Shown piece after piece: positions 1 through 6,849 of a stretch of DNA of 7,778 bases. The position numbers and the translations under genes are program-made. The number at the start of each line of letters is the position of its first letter. Position 1 is the stretch's first letter. Location: the NCBI GenBank assembly GCA_044224705.1, contig JBGAJY010000252.1, positions 1-7,778 on the forward strand, written 5' to 3'. The notes beneath the pieces were generated by a model. That model saw only the letters and a program-made list of their open reading frames with translations. It did no database searches and was not told the DNA's origin. This DNA comes from M3007 sp044224705. Its GTDB lineage: Bacteria > Bacteroidota > Bacteroidia > Chitinophagales > Saprospiraceae.

Positions 1-3000
1 ACAACCGGCTTGGTCTGAACCAAATTGCCCGCCTGAACGCGTACGAAATACAAGCCCGGCTGTGCTTTGCCGGCCTGCCATTCGTAGCGGCCCTGGGCGG
101 TAGCCTGTCCTTCGTGCAACGTGACCACTTCCTGACCCAGTGTGTTCAGCACGCTGATGCGGACGTCGCTGGCGCCTGTGCCCACCTGAATCGTCAGGGT
201 TTCGGAGAACGGCACAGGGAATACCTGTACATCGAGTCCGGGAACAGCAACTTCTGCGCCTTCGTCGGTACGCTGCCGGGCGCTGTCGTCCGAACAAAGT
301 CCTTCGAAGAAGCTGGCGGAACCGCGGCTGGCTGCCGAACCGTTCTGATCAAATGGCGAGCCCATCAGAACCGTGCGGCTGCTCATCGCTGCGCTGGTGC
401 CCAGTCCATCGCCAGCAGCGCCGCTGCCGTCGGAAAGTTGGCCTACGAGTGCCCAGCCCTGATCCACCAGCAGGTACACAAACCCTTTTCCGGATCCTTC
501 TCCGAACGGGTCGTCGCCCGGAGCAGCCACCACGGCATAAGCGCTGTCGACTGCCACGGATGCGCCGAAATGGTCGTTCGCTGCGCCGAATGGATTGACA
601 ATCAGGCTCATCTGTCCATACTGATTGTAGGCAAATGCTGCGCCGGCATCGCTGCCTTGGAGGTCGTTGAACGGCGCACCTACCAGCGCATATGGGCCGC
701 TGGCTGCTACGCTCGAACCGAATTTATCACCTGCGAGCGTTTGAGCGCCGTGCAGTTTGGAAACCTGGCCCCAGTTGTCAGCGCCACCCTGGTTGCGGTT
801 GAAACGATAGGCGGCGCCGGATTCGGCGCCCTGGTCGTCGTCGCCGGGAGCACCTACCACGGCGTTGTTGCCGGAAAGGGCCACACTGTGACCAAAGTTG
901 TCGTTCGCTTCGCCATCGGAGGCGTTGAGTTGAGCGGCCTGGCCCCAATTGTCGGCGCCACCGGTGTTACGACCGAAGACATATGCCGAGCCTGCATCGG
1001 CACCCGCGCCGTCGTGGAGCGGAGAGCCTGCCAGCAGCCAGTTGCCGTCCAGCGAAAGGGCTGCGCCAAAGTTATCGCCCTGGGAAGCGTCACCGGCGAA
1101 CAGTTTTTTGGTCTGTACCCATGCGTTCGGGTTCGACGAACTTTGCTGGTAGATGTACACGGCGCCGGCATTTCCCGCCATTTCATCATCGGAAGGCGCG
1201 CCTACCGCGGCGATATCGTTGTCGAGGGCTACCGTATTGCCGAACTGAGTGCCGGCGGGTAATTGGTCGGGCAGCAAACGTAGAATACCGGTCCATTGGC
1301 CGTCGACGCGATGGAGCAGGTATGCCGAGCCGATACTCTGGCCGTTGGAGTTCTTTTTGTTCGAACCGACGATGGCCCATTCGCCGTCGATGTCGACGGA
1401 AATACCGTATTCGTCAAATGCGCCGCCGTCTTTTGCAATGCGCTTGGCCACTTTTTTCCAGTCTTCGGCTTCGTCTGTGTAGCCGTCGCAGTCGTCGTCG
1501 TAACCATTGCAGATTTCCTTGCGCGGAGTCACTTTGATCTGGAAAGTGCAATTCCAGGAGAGGCCCGCGGCATCGGTCGCCGTGGCAGTCACGTTGGTAT
1601 AGCCGAGTTCGAAAGCGGAATTGGGATCAATGCTGTATTCCACGACCACGCCCGGACAGTTGTCGTCGGCGTTCACAGAGTAATCTACTGTTGCCACACA
1701 ATCTGATTCGTCCGTCTGAGTGGTAATGTTTGGCGGACAGATGATCGTGGGATATTCGTAGTCGTAAACGGTGACGGACTGAACGCAGGAGCCCGAATTG
1801 TTGTAATTGTCCGTGACAGTATAGATCACCTGGGTGGTTCCGATGGGGAAAAATCCCGGAGAGTTGTTCGTCACGGTATTGACAAAGCAGTTGTCCTGGG
1901 CATTGATGCCGCCGAGGTACGAAATGGTCCGGCCGCATTGGCCGAAGTCGTTGGGTTTGGTGATCGGCGGCGGGCAGCTGATCGTGGGCGGCTGTGCGTC
2001 GTTGATTTTCACTGTGAAAGAACAGGTTGCAGTGTTGTTGCTCGGGTCCTTGGCCTGCCAAACGTTTGTCGTGGTGCCCACCGGGAAGAACGCCCCGCTG
2101 GCCAGGCCACTCAGCTGCGTGACCGACTGAATGCTGCAGTTGTCAGTAGCCGTGGGGGTGGAATAGGCCTGTACCCTGCCACAAACATTCGGATCATTAT
2201 TCGCTACGATATTGGCCGGGCAGGTGATGACAGGTTTGGTTACGTCAATGACGGTTACCGTAAAAGAACAGGTCGACGAGTTGTTAGCCGCATCCGTGGC
2301 CCGATAGGTGATAACATTGACTCCAACCGGATAGGTACTTCCGCTCGGCAAGCCGCTAATCAATGTAATGGAAGGAGGGGTGCAGTTGTCGTTGGCAGAG
2401 ATAGAGCCGTAGGTGACCACCGCGCTGCAGGCCGTGGCCGGGTTGTTGTTTGCCGTGACGGACGCCGCACAGGTGATCGTCGGCGCCTGAATGTCAATTT
2501 TGGAAAAATTCCAGACCGAACAGCCCGTCGCGACTCCGAAGGAGTTTCTGGGTACGATTTGCCAATAATAGACACTGGAAGTAGGCGTATTCACAACGAA
2601 ACTGTTACTGGCCGTGTTGGCATAGAAGGGCGGAGTGGTGCTGGTGCCGAAATATATGTCATAGCTCGTCGCGCCCGACGCGACCGGCCAGCTCAGGGTC
2701 TGCGTTGCGGTGGGACAGATATTCGTCTGTCCGTTGGTCGGGCTGGTCGGGCTGCCGAGACATGCCGGTGGAGACCCGGCGGCGGGGCAGTCGATGCGGA
2801 AAGTCTGTGTGACCGTACTGGTTGATTCCGGGTCATAAAGGATATAATAGGTCGTCCCGGCCGTCAGCGGACCGAATACATTCGATTCCGGACCGAAAGC
2901 ATCGCCAATACAAGTCCAGCCCGTGGCGTTGCAACCGCCGGAGGCCGCCTTGTAAAAATAATCGGCATAGACACTATTGGTCGCGGTGATTACGAGGGTA

Positions 3001-3956
3001 TGGTTCCCTGAAGTAGTCGGTGTGAAACTGTACAACTGCTCCGTGCCTGGGGTGGAAAATCCGCAGGCGCCCGGGCTCCAAGCCCCGGTACCGGAAGTCG
3101 AGGCGGTGACGGGTGTAGTGCACACCATCGTCGGTATGCTTGCGCAAGGGTTAAAGGAGGGGCAGTTGATCTGGAAAGTGTGGGTGACCGATGAGGTCGT
3201 CTCCGCATCGAGCAGGATGTAATAAGTCGTTCCGGCTGTCAGCGTTCCGATGGTGGCGGTAGTCGGGGAAAAAATGTCGAGGATACAGGTCCAGCCCGTG
3301 CCACTGCAGCCGCCGGAAGCGGCCTTGTAAAAATAATCGATGTACCCGGTAGCGCTGGTCGATGTGACCTGCAGGGTGTACACGCCTGTGGTCGGCGCGG
3401 TGAAAGAATACACTTTTTCACCGCCAGGAGTGGAGAACCCGCAGGAACCCGGGCTGTACAAACCTGAGCCCGACACGGTAGCAGTATAGGAAGTGCCACA
3501 GGACGCGGTAGTGGGACTCGAACAGGGGTCGGCGGCGCCGGGGCAGCTGGTGCATTGCACCGTACCCGTGTGGCAGGAACCGTCTGTTCCGCAGGCCGCA
3601 TTGGTATTGTAGTGCAGGTAAAGCGGCCCGGATACCGTACAGGTCACGCTAATCGGCGCAAATCCGAAGCCGAGGACAGTGCCCCCGGGAGTGCCCTGGT
3701 GAATGGTGATGTAGTTGCCCGCACCACCTGTAGCGTTGAACAAATACGTGGATCCGGCGGAACAACTGTTGATCGTACTGTACTCCCCGCCAAAGGCGCA
3801 GGTAGTAATCGTCACCGGAGTGTTGTTCGTCGGTGCAGTGACTGTTCCGAATGCGCTCGGATTCGTGCACTGGCTCCAAACCTGTTGTGCCACGAGCAGG
3901 AAGAGCGGGACCAGGGCCCATTGGTAAAGAGAAGTGAATTGTCGAGTTAACTTCAT
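1..3956 (-). CDS. Secreted multidomain surface protein (PPC-like, FN3-like, HYR, MopE, FG-GAP, T9SS sorting domain), C-terminus cut by window edge
   Basis: I read this frame codon by codon from the ATG at 3956-3954 to the left edge (1,318 codons) and met no stop. Residues 1-28 form a signal peptide: Lys/Arg start, hydrophobic core WALVPLFLLVA, likely cleavage at VWS|QC. Residues 29-137 form a Cys-rich beta domain often seen at the N-terminus of Bacteroidota surface proteins. Residues about 143-268 and 269-391 are two PPC-like modules sharing DYFYKAASGGC and GWTCI. Residues 397-486 are FN3-like. HYR domains start near 487, 570, 651 and 730, each with ITC/ISC/IIC near the start and a later DNC. 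A MopE motif, EICNGYDDDCDGYTDE, spans 814-829. Seven FG-GAP repeats (pattern FGxSVAL...VGAP.DD...GAAY) span about 848-1218, enough for a seven-bladed propeller. A T9SS type A sorting domain (VFPVPFSETLTI...GLYFVRV) starts near 1241. Probably an exported, surface-anchored binding or adhesion protein; the ligand is unknown and no enzymatic motif was seen. Confidence 0.93.
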   Translation of the reverse strand, partial: MKLTRQFTSLYQWALVPLFLLVAQQVWSQCTNPSAFGTVTAPTNNTPVTITTCAFGGEYSTINSCSAGSTYLFNATGGAGNYITIHQGTPGGTVLGFGFAPISVTCTVSGPLYLHYNTNAACGTDGSCHTGTVQCTSCPGAADPCSSPTTASCGTSYTATVSGSGLYSPGSCGFSTPGGEKVYSFTAPTTGVYTLQVTSTSATGYIDYFYKAASGGCSGTGWTCILDIFSPTTATIGTLTAGTTYYILLDAETTSSVTHTFQINCPSFNPCASIPTMVCTTPVTASTSGTGAWSPGACGFSTPGTEQLYSFTPTTSGNHTLVITATNSVYADYFYKAASGGCNATGWTCIGDAFGPESNVFGPLTAGTTYYILYDPESTSTVTQTFRIDCPAAGSPPACLGSPTSPTNGQTNICPTATQTLSWPVASGATSYDIYFGTSTTPPFYANTASNSFVVNTPTSSVYYWQIVPRNSFGVATGCSVWNFSKIDIQAPTITCAASVTANNNPATACSAVVTYGSISANDNCTPPSITLISGLPSGSTYPVGVNVITYRATDAANNSSTCSFTVTVIDVTKPVITCPANIVANNDPNVCGRVQAYSTPTATDNCSIQSVTQLSGLASGAFFPVGTTTNVWQAKDPSNNTATCSFTVKINDAQPPTISCPPPITKPNDFGQCGRTISYLGGINAQDNCFVNTVTNNSPGFFPIGTTQVIYTVTDNYNNSGSCVQSVTVYDYEYPTIICPPNITTQTDESDCVATVDYSVNADDNCPGVVVEYSIDPNSAFELGYTNVTATATDAAGLSWNCTFQIKVTPRKEICNGYDDDCDGYTDEAEDWKKVAKRIAKDGGAFDEYGISVDIDGEWAIVGSNKKNSNGQSIGSAYLLHRVDGQWTGILRLLPDQLPAGTQFGNTVALDNDIAAVGAPSDDEMAGNAGAVYIYQQSSSNPNAWVQTKKLFAGDASQGDNFGAALSLDGNWLLAGSPLHDGAGADAGSAYVFGRNTGGADNWGQAAQLNASDGEANDNFGHSVALSGNNAVVGAPGDDDQGAESGAAYRFNRNQGGADNWGQVSKLHGAQTLAGDKFGSSVAASGPYALVGAPFNDLQGSDAGAAFAYNQYGQMSLIVNPFGAANDHFGASVAVDSAYAVVAAPGDDPFGEGSGKGFVYLLVDQGWALVGQLSDGSGAAGDGLGTSAAMSSRTVLMGSPFDQNGSAASRGSASFFEGLCSDDSARQRTDEGAEVAVPGLDVQVFPVPFSETLTIQVGTGASDVRISVLNTLGQEVVTLHEGQATAQGRYEWQAGKAQPGLYFVRVQAGNLVQTKPV
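303..1415 (-). repeat. Seven FG-GAP beta-propeller repeats inside the large surface protein gene
   Basis: Residues about 848-1218 contain seven successive copies of an FG-GAP-type unit. The opening of each is recognisable: DEYGISVDI, QFGNTVAL, NFGAALSL, NFGHSVAL, KFGSSVAA, HFGASVAV and GLGTSAAM. Each is followed by a VGAP- or GSP-like turn and a GxAY/GxxF strand. Seven copies match the blade number of an integrin-alpha-type propeller. Loops such as PGDDDQGAES are acidic and could bind divalent cations, but none has a full DxDxDG loop between strands, so calcium binding is only possible. The last copy is the most diverged. Confidence 0.8.
2784..3530 (-). repeat. Two tandem PPC-like modules inside the large surface protein gene
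   Basis: Two consecutive coding modules of about 125 residues (bases 3530-3153 and 3152-2784) align along their length. Each opens with DPC or NPC. Each then has SPGxCGFSTPG, a VYSF/LYSF strand, DYFYKAASGGC, TGWTCI, LTAGTTYYIL and a closing HTFQINC or QTFRIDC. The equivalent cysteines of the two modules lie 126 residues apart. The nucleotide sequences are also similar around the DYFYKAASGG segment, which points to internal duplication. The fold resembles bacterial pre-peptidase C-terminal beta-sandwich domains; that assignment rests on pattern and is not a profile match. Confidence 0.7.
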
Positions 3957-3982
3957 TGTTGAACGTTTAAATTAAGGGTGGA

Positions 3983-3990
3983 CAGATATA
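3983..3990 (-). promoter_or_regulatory. Candidate -7 box upstream of the large surface protein gene
   Basis: On the minus strand this reads TATATCTG, one mismatch from the Bacteroidota -7 consensus TAnnTTTG. It ends 26 nt before the ATG, which would give a short leader. I see no TTG at the usual -33 spacing, so the assignment rests on one near-match. Confidence 0.25.
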
Positions 3991-4122
3991 GCGCTTGCCT
4001 TCATACGACAGGTTCGCAAGACGCTGATTTATTGCCAATGAAAATTGATGAGATGTGATTATCGCTCTGGTACCAGATGCGTTTGGGGAGTAAACCAGGC
4101 TGTTAGTGCCGGAATATTAAAC

Positions 4123-4162
4123 ATGGCGGGCTGCGCCATTTACACTCATGAGAATAGTGTAA
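4123..4162 (-). terminator. Candidate weak terminator or leader structure: two adjacent hairpins
   Basis: Two stems of 6 and 7 bp lie directly next to each other, 144 nt past the acyltransferase stop and about 170 nt before the next start. In the minus direction the second stem met (ATGGCG type) is followed by GTTTAATATT. The short stems and imperfect tail make this a weak call; they could equally be a leader structure of the downstream gene or chance. Confidence 0.22.
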
Positions 4163-4305
4163 TCAGGACGGGAAGGAAATTACGTGCAAACAAATGTGGC
4201 GTTTTTCTTAACAACTGCAACAAGTGCCCGGGAAAAAATTTTCACTTGTCAGATATCCGACAAAAACGACCAATATTTTGCTCAGCGACCCTTTAAAAAA
4301 ATATT

Positions 4306-5598
4306 TTAATAAGAAATACCCTGGCGCAGTTGAAGCAAATGACGGCGTTCCGGATGTGCGGTTGCCCGCCGCGCGGCCCACCAGCGGAGCAGAATATCGC
4401 GATATATAAGGAAGAACCAGGCCAGCAAGGGCATCAGCAAGGCCGCGCTGATCCAGGTGGCCTTCCAGCTGAGCAGGGCAATCAGCAGCGTCAGTGGAAC
4501 ATAAATCAAACCGCCGATCAGGCCGATACTGACGATGACGCTGGTGTAAAATTCGCGCTTCCGGACCTTGTTGTTGGCCACCCAGGTGCTCGGCCATCCC
4601 ACCGGCCGGCCTGCAATATAACCTGCCAAAGCCGGAAGAGCGCCGGGCAGCAGAAACAGTAACCAGGCCAGGCTCCCCCACCCCGGGTTTTGCAGGGCAT
4701 CGTCGGTCAAGCCGGCCTTTTTCAAAGCATTGAAATATTTCGCACTTTGCTCTCGAAGTGAGGATTTCTGCCCGGTTGGCATTGTGTTCAGTCGGTTCAG
4801 TATGGCTTTTTCTTCGAGGAAACGTTGGTCGTCATACGATGTGAAGGGCCAGATAGACTGTGGGTTGTTGCTTCTGTAAAGGGTCAGCAACTGGTCGGCC
4901 AATTCATCATCTTCTTCTTTATCCAGGTGGTAACACACTTTTTTCAAGGCCGTTTCGATGTCGCGGCACAACCGAAGCATGGCGCCGCCGGGGTCGCGCT
5001 GGTAATCGGGCCAATAATCACGAATCAATAGCGGCTCGCCGATATTCATGAAGGCCTCGTCGCGCCAACGGTCGCCGAAAGCGTAATTACAACCTGCAGG
5101 AATGATTTGGAGTTCGTCGTTCCGGTGTTTCTCATATGCGGCGAAGGCAATCCGGGCAATGCCTTTTTGTGATGGCCGTACTCGTTTTTCAAGGTGATGT
5201 TCGCCTTCCACATAGATCGTAACGATCCGGTTTTGACGCAGTTTTTCAATACAAAATTCAAAAACGCCGTCGTTCCGGTCTTTTTCCTGGTAGCCGTCGC
5301 GTTTGCGGAACACGGGGAACATATTGATCTGCTCCATGAATTTCCGGAAAAAGGGCCTGCGGAAAATATCCCCGCGCGTCATGTTGTAGATCGGCGGGTC
5401 GAGAAACACCGTCAGCAAATACGGCTCGATGGCTGCCGTCGGGTGGTTGGCAGCCAGCAGCACGGGTTTGTCGATGGGCACACCGTGCCGGTTGTTCACG
5501 TGCACCTTGCGAAAAAGCGCCCAAAGCATAAAGTGGCCGCACGGTACAATGAACGGATAAATTTTTCCGGTACTGAGGTGGCGAAGACTGAATTTCAC
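4306..5598 (-). CDS. PlsC-family lysophospholipid (1-acyl-glycerol-3-phosphate) acyltransferase-like membrane protein
   Basis: The family transfers an acyl chain to a lysophospholipid at the inner membrane during phospholipid synthesis or remodelling. With a GTG start at 5598 the protein has 430 residues. Family blocks appear in order: NHPTAAIEP at 51-59 (block I), FPVFRKRDG at 94-102 (block II), YVEGEHH at 129-135 in the place of FPEGTR (block III), and IIPAGCNY at 165-172 (block IV). Bacteroidota homologues usually carry NHPNxxxDP in block I, so Glu58 replaces the usual Asp. The C-terminal third is hydrophobic, with membrane segments near 309-333 and two or three more within 352-401. The start is uncertain. 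An ATG at 5772 would run the gene through the 5' end of miaA and adds residues with no family resemblance. The next ATG, at 5529, would remove the conserved amphipathic lead-in TGKIYPFIVPCGHF. I therefore prefer GTG 5598. Exact substrate cannot be told from sequence. Confidence 0.85.
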   Translation of the reverse strand: MKFSLRHLSTGKIYPFIVPCGHFMLWALFRKVHVNNRHGVPIDKPVLLAANHPTAAIEPYLLTVFLDPPIYNMTRGDIFRRPFFRKFMEQINMFPVFRKRDGYQEKDRNDGVFEFCIEKLRQNRIVTIYVEGEHHLEKRVRPSQKGIARIAFAAYEKHRNDELQIIPAGCNYAFGDRWRDEAFMNIGEPLLIRDYWPDYQRDPGGAMLRLCRDIETALKKVCYHLDKEEDDELADQLLTLYRSNNPQSIWPFTSYDDQRFLEEKAILNRLNTMPTGQKSSLREQSAKYFNALKKAGLTDDALQNPGWGSLAWLLFLLPGALPALAGYIAGRPVGWPSTWVANNKVRKREFYTSVIVSIGLIGGLIYVPLTLLIALLSWKATWISAALLMPLLAWFFLIYRDILLRWWAARRATAHPERRHLLQLRQGISY

Positions 5599-5697
5599 GG
5601 GATCGGTGCGTTGGCGTGCAGGGGTGTTCGTCGTTTCTTTACGCCGCGAAGAAAAGCAGCCTTTCCTAACTCTGCAACTTTCCGCCCCTTCCTGCGC
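5599..5697. promoter_or_regulatory. Divergent intergenic region between the acyltransferase gene and miaA
   Basis: These 99 bp (if the acyltransferase starts at 5598) must hold the promoters for both divergent genes. The only recognisable element is TAACTCTG at 5667-5674 on the plus strand, one mismatch from TAnnTTTG and 23 nt before the miaA ATG. No TTG sits at the expected -33 position. I found no comparable box for the minus-strand gene. No strong Shine-Dalgarno sequence precedes miaA, which is normal for Bacteroidota. Confidence 0.35.
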
Positions 5698-6606
5698 ATG
5701 AACTATCTGATCGTCATCGGCGGCGCCACCGCCACGGGCAAAACGGACCTGGCCATCCGGCTGGCCCGACATTTCGGCACGGCAGTGCTATCGGCCGACA
5801 GTCGGCAGTTCTACCGCGAAATGAGCATCGGGACGGCTAAACCGCATCCGGAGGAATTGCAGGGTATCCCCCACTATTTCATTGATTCCCTGAGCGTTGC
5901 CGACGATTTTAGCGTGGGAAATTTTGAACGCCAGGTGCTGGATATCCTGGACGGGATTTTCAAAAAAAACAAGGTGGCCGTGATGGCCGGAGGATCGGGA
6001 CTGTTCATTCAGGCTGTTTGCGAAGGACTCGATGTCTTTCCGCCAGTGCCCGAATCGGTCAGAAAAAAAATTGCCCGGGGTGAAGAGCAAGGCGGTCTGG
6101 TCTGGCTTCAGGAGGAGGTAGCCCGGCGTGATCCCGCTTATTTCGGCGTGGTCGACCGGCAAAACCCCGCCCGACTGCGCAGGGCGCTGGAAGTCTGTAT
6201 GGCTTCCGGACGACCATTCACCGATTTTTTGTCACAAGGCAAAACACCGCGCTCCTTCCGGCCGATTTTTGTGTTGCTCGAAGTTCCGCGGCCGGAGTTG
6301 TACGCCCGGATAGAAGCCAGGGTGGATGCCATGATCGCCGCCGGACTGGAAGCCGAGGCCCGGAAATTATTGCCCTGGCGGGAGCGGCCGGCCTTGCAAA
6401 CTGTTGGTTATGAAGAGTTTTTCGATTTTTTTGACGGAAAGATCAGCCGGGAGGAGGCTATTGACAAAATCAAACAGCATACCCGGAATTATGCCAAACG
6501 GCAAGCGACATGGTTCAGGAAATATGGCGCCTGGACGGCATTCGAGCCAGGTCAATGGGAGGAAATTTTGGTTTTTGTGAAGAAGCAAATGTCTGTCAGT
6601 TCTTAA
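5698..6606 (+). CDS. miaA: tRNA dimethylallyltransferase (tRNA delta(2)-isopentenylpyrophosphate transferase)
   Basis: MiaA transfers a dimethylallyl group to N6 of adenosine 37, next to the anticodon, in tRNAs that read codons beginning with U. This cytosolic modification stabilises codon-anticodon pairing. The ATG at 5698 gives 302 residues, normal for the family. The P-loop is GGATATGKT at residues 8-16. DSRQFYR follows at 34-40, with Asp34 the expected catalytic base, then IGTAKP at 44-49. GGSGLF at 98-103 occupies the place of the usual GGTGLY (Ser for Thr, Phe for Tyr; conservative). QTVGYEEF begins at 234, and YAKRQATWFRK at 265-275 contributes to tRNA and substrate binding. The frame is open 504 bp further upstream, but that extension is the antisense of the acyltransferase gene and the family start matches MNYLIVIGG. 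The gene is divergent from the acyltransferase and convergent with the MopE-repeat gene, so it is probably transcribed alone. Confidence 0.97.
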   Translation: MNYLIVIGGATATGKTDLAIRLARHFGTAVLSADSRQFYREMSIGTAKPHPEELQGIPHYFIDSLSVADDFSVGNFERQVLDILDGIFKKNKVAVMAGGSGLFIQAVCEGLDVFPPVPESVRKKIARGEEQGGLVWLQEEVARRDPAYFGVVDRQNPARLRRALEVCMASGRPFTDFLSQGKTPRSFRPIFVLLEVPRPELYARIEARVDAMIAAGLEAEARKLLPWRERPALQTVGYEEFFDFFDGKISREEAIDKIKQHTRNYAKRQATWFRKYGAWTAFEPGQWEEILVFVKKQMSVSS

Positions 6607-6715
6607 AAATTTACCCCAAAGGCGCTGATGTTCGAAAAATAAAAACCAATTGCCTGCACGGAGTTGTCGGTCAATTCACACCCCGTCAAAATGCGGGTAA
6701 TGTCCGTATTGGCGT

Positions 6716-6834
6716 GATGGGACACGGATCACACGGATGCAAGCAGCACGGATTCACACCGATAAAACCGAGTTTTAAAGGTCAAAATCTGTAAAAATCC
6801 GTGCTGCTTGCATCCGTGTGATCCGTGTCCCATC
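6716..6834. repeat. Perfect 39-bp inverted repeat built from CACGGAT/ATCCGTG heptamers
   Basis: The arms at 6716-6754 and 6796-6834 are exact reverse complements over 39 nt, with a 41-nt spacer. The left arm holds CACGGAT three times (6723-6729, 6732-6738, 6747-6753); the right arm holds the complement ATCCGTG three times (6797, 6812, 6821). Start-to-start spacings are 9 and 15 nt. Just outside, GGCG at 6711-6714 can pair with CGCC at 6838-6841 across a small bulge. The spacer has its own perfect 6-bp stem, TAAAAC/GTTTTA, with a 3-nt loop at 6763-6777. RNA from either strand would form a very stable hairpin between two convergent genes, so it may serve as a bidirectional terminator or 3'-end stabiliser. 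It also resembles dispersed extragenic palindromes; no transposase is nearby to explain it. Confidence 0.95.
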
Positions 6835-6849
6835 GATCGCCCCTTGCTA

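Larger units (their letters stand above)
3957..4305. other. Non-coding intergenic region with three small hairpins
   Basis: This 349-bp gap lies between the stop of the acyltransferase gene and the start of the large surface protein gene, both on the minus strand. I see no credible coding sequence; the short plus-strand frame at 4045-4296 has no recognisable protein features. Three perfect short stems are present: ATGGCG/CGCCAT at 4123-4139 (6 bp, 5-nt loop), TTACACT/AGTGTAA at 4140-4162 (7 bp, 9-nt loop) and ACAAGTG/CACTTGT at 4220-4249 (7 bp, 16-nt loop). The first two abut. On the minus strand the first is followed by GTTTAATATT, which could make it a weak terminator of the acyltransferase transcript, but none has a convincing uridine tract. 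The region is more AT-rich than its neighbours, especially just after the acyltransferase stop. Confidence 0.5.

Noticed and set aside
114..1262. Long plus-strand open frame of 382 codons
   Set aside because: It is the exact antisense of the FG-GAP and sorting-domain part of the surface protein gene. The minus-strand reading has clear repeats and family motifs, while the plus reading has none. GC-rich codon use on the sense strand keeps the opposite frame free of stops.
1938..2825. Plus-strand open frame of 295 codons
   Set aside because: Antisense shadow of the HYR and FN3-like region. Its translation is Arg/Gly-rich with no domain pattern.
4045..4296. Plus-strand frame of 83 codons in the intergenic gap
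   Set aside because: No recognisable start context, no motif, and it overlaps the hairpins; better explained as non-coding.
5194..5697. 168-residue N-terminal extension of MiaA
   Set aside because: The extension is antisense to the acyltransferase core motifs. MiaA proteins begin just before the P-loop, which matches the ATG at 5698.
5599..5772. N-terminal extension of the acyltransferase to the ATG at 5772
   Set aside because: It would run antisense through the miaA P-loop coding region, and the added residues show no acyltransferase-family similarity.
6716..6834. CRISPR array or insertion-sequence end
   Set aside because: There are only two arms, in inverted and not direct orientation, with a single spacer. 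There is no transposase frame between the arms and no obvious target-site duplication flanking them.
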